The notes under the pieces: model-generated
What the model was told of the DNA's origin: nothing
Seen by the model: only the letters and a program-made list of their open reading frames with translations
Databases searched by the model: none
Program-made: the position numbers and the translations under genes
NCBI RefSeq assembly: GCF_041227145.1
Contig: NZ_JBGFSP010000003.1
Location: forward strand, 124,001 to 188,000
Direction of reading: 5' to 3'
DNA length: 64,000 nucleotides
From: Bacteroides sp. AN502(2024)
GTDB lineage: Bacteria > Bacteroidota > Bacteroidia > Bacteroidales > Bacteroidaceae
In this document: positions 63,163 through 64,000 of the stretch, piece by piece
How the letters are laid out: each line of letters starts with the position of its first letter
How positions within the stretch are numbered: the first letter of the stretch is position 1

Positions 63163-63612
63163 ATGATTTATAATTTTTTATTTCCCACCAAATCGAATAC
63201 AACGAAAGTGTCTTTGTTGCTATTGGCTGTCCGGATCATCTTCGGCATATTATTAATGAATCATGGTATCCAAAAATGGAGTAACTTTCAGGAGATGTCA
63301 GCTGTATTTCCTGATCCGCTTGGAATAGGAAGTCCCCTATCTCTCGGATTAGCAATTTTTGGTGAACTTGTATGTTCGATAGCATTTATCATCGGATTCT
63401 TGTATCGCTTGGCAATGATCCCGATGATTTTCACCATGATGGTAGCCTTTTTTGTAGTTCATGCAAATGACGTGTTTGCGGTTAAAGAACTAGCCTTCAT
63501 ATATTTAGTCGTATTCATATTGATGTATATTGCCGGTCCCGGTAAATTTTCAATAGACCATATCATAGGAAACAAATTATCACGACGGAAATCAAGAGCA
63601 TACAAAAATTAG
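63163..63612 (+). CDS. DoxX family membrane protein
   Basis: The 149-residue inner-membrane protein has four hydrophobic helices. The family signature starts with LLLAVRIIFGILLMNHGIQK (about residue 18), followed by SPLSLGLAIFGELVCSIAFI, LAMIPMIFTMMVAFFVVHAN and ELAFIYLVVFILMYIAGPGK. DoxX proteins are redox-linked subunits (first named in thiosulfate-quinone oxidoreductase) of varied or unknown roles in Bacteroides. A basic C-terminus (RRKSR) fits an inside orientation. Confidence 0.88.
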   Translation: MIYNFLFPTKSNTTKVSLLLLAVRIIFGILLMNHGIQKWSNFQEMSAVFPDPLGIGSPLSLGLAIFGELVCSIAFIIGFLYRLAMIPMIFTMMVAFFVVHANDVFAVKELAFIYLVVFILMYIAGPGKFSIDHIIGNKLSRRKSRAYKN

Positions 63613-63642
63613 AAATAATATCCCCGAGAACTTAAAAATCCG

Positions 63643-63650
63643 TATATTTG
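63643..63650 (+). promoter_or_regulatory. -7 promoter box for the DUF3332 gene
   Basis: It reads TATATTTG, a perfect -7 match, 56 nt before ATG 63707. Confidence 0.55.
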
Positions 63651-63706
63651 CATACACATTAAGAAATAATTTATTAATATTATTCATTAACCAAAAACAT
63701 TTTAAC

Positions 63707-64000
63707 ATGAAAAGAGGGAAGCTGACTTTAGTCGCAGTAGTACTTAGCGGTAGCTTATTATTCAGTTCTTGTGTAGGATCATTCGCCTTATTCAATCGCC
63801 TGTCTTCCTGGAATCAATCAGTTGGAAACAAATTTGTAAACGAACTTGTATTCCTTGCTTTCAACATTGTTCCGGTTTATGGTGTAGCTTACCTGGCTGA
63901 TGCTTTAGTGATCAATTCTATCGAGTTCTGGAGTGGGTCCAATCCGATGGCTAATGTAGGTGATGTAAAGAAAGTGAAAGGAGAAAACGGCAACTACATG
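63707..64000 (+). CDS. DUF3332 lipoprotein, cut by the window end
   Basis: The first 98 residues are visible. A lipoprotein signal (VVLSGSLLFSSC) is followed by VGSFALFNRLSSWNQSVGNK and FVNELVFLAFNIVPVYGVAY, the hallmark of DUF3332 proteins. The role is unknown; the family is anchored in the envelope. The reading frame is open to the window end. Confidence 0.8.
   Translation, partial: MKRGKLTLVAVVLSGSLLFSSCVGSFALFNRLSSWNQSVGNKFVNELVFLAFNIVPVYGVAYLADALVINSIEFWSGSNPMANVGDVKKVKGENGNYM

Overview
This window looks like chromosome of a gut Bacteroides (Bacteroidota). The evidence is many Bacteroides-type promoters (a TAnnTTTG -7 box just ahead of start codons), a SusC/SusD pair with a FecI/FecR-type sigma/anti-sigma couple, fimbrillin-type surface proteins, and AT-rich intergenic DNA. 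Species cannot be fixed from the sequence alone.

Layout. 1-2.0 kb is the tail of a polymorphic-toxin-like gene with a zincin HExxH motif, a secreted candidate immunity protein, and a graveyard with a GH43 relic cut by an IS1182-type element (2.0-3.9 kb), next to tRNA-Asp. 4.1-14.8 kb is core chromosome: YqgE/AlgH, a GNAT acetyltransferase, recR, a Na+/solute symporter, engB, a DUF4923-like gene out of frame at a C9 tract, DUF1573, an OPT transporter, a DUF1460 protein, a decayed PorQ-like gene, lipB and an AraC regulator. 15.0-20.5 kb is a metal (probably copper) operon: Cys-rich membrane protein, TonB-dependent receptor, periplasmic HMA protein, P1B-ATPase. 20.6-29.2 kb holds a metallophosphoesterase, an IS3 element with a probable -1 frameshift site, a 22-bp tandem array, a DUF3298-like lipoprotein, rsmG, an MBL hydrolase and gcvP. 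29.3-32.9 kb is two adjacent ISs.

33-43 kb is one minus-strand surface system: ECF sigma, FecR anti-sigma, SusC with an STN domain, SusD, a DUF4843 lipoprotein, a PKD-like lipoprotein and a thioredoxin-fold protein. 43.0-45.3 kb is a queuosine module (queF, queC, precursor transporter), with a preQ1-I-like leader ahead of the transporter. 45.3-46.5 kb has no intact gene but holds repeats, a relic of an ECF sigma gene, and a strong promoter followed by competing hairpins. 46.5-51.1 kb is a fimbria-like cluster (DUF6562-type fimbrillin, OmpA/DUF3575 protein, DUF5119 lipoprotein) with visibly higher GC in its second half. 51.2-56.1 kb holds a FadL-type porin and a plus-strand run of D-lactate dehydrogenase, MBL hydrolase, DUF4468 protein and VOC/glyoxalase. 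56.1-60.9 kb has two inverted copies of a 1681-bp IS around a small basic protein and a methyltransferase. The end carries two tRNA-Lys genes, a WalJ/YycJ-like hydrolase, a HAD-like protein, DoxX and a truncated DUF3332 gene.

The most unusual signals are the toxin/immunity pair at the left edge, the C9 frame break, the 22-bp-periodic repeat arrays at four loci, the long hairpin and the leader of the fimbria-like cluster, and the possible preQ1 leader. Five complete IS copies of two types, plus one IS3 element, show how IS-driven this chromosome is.
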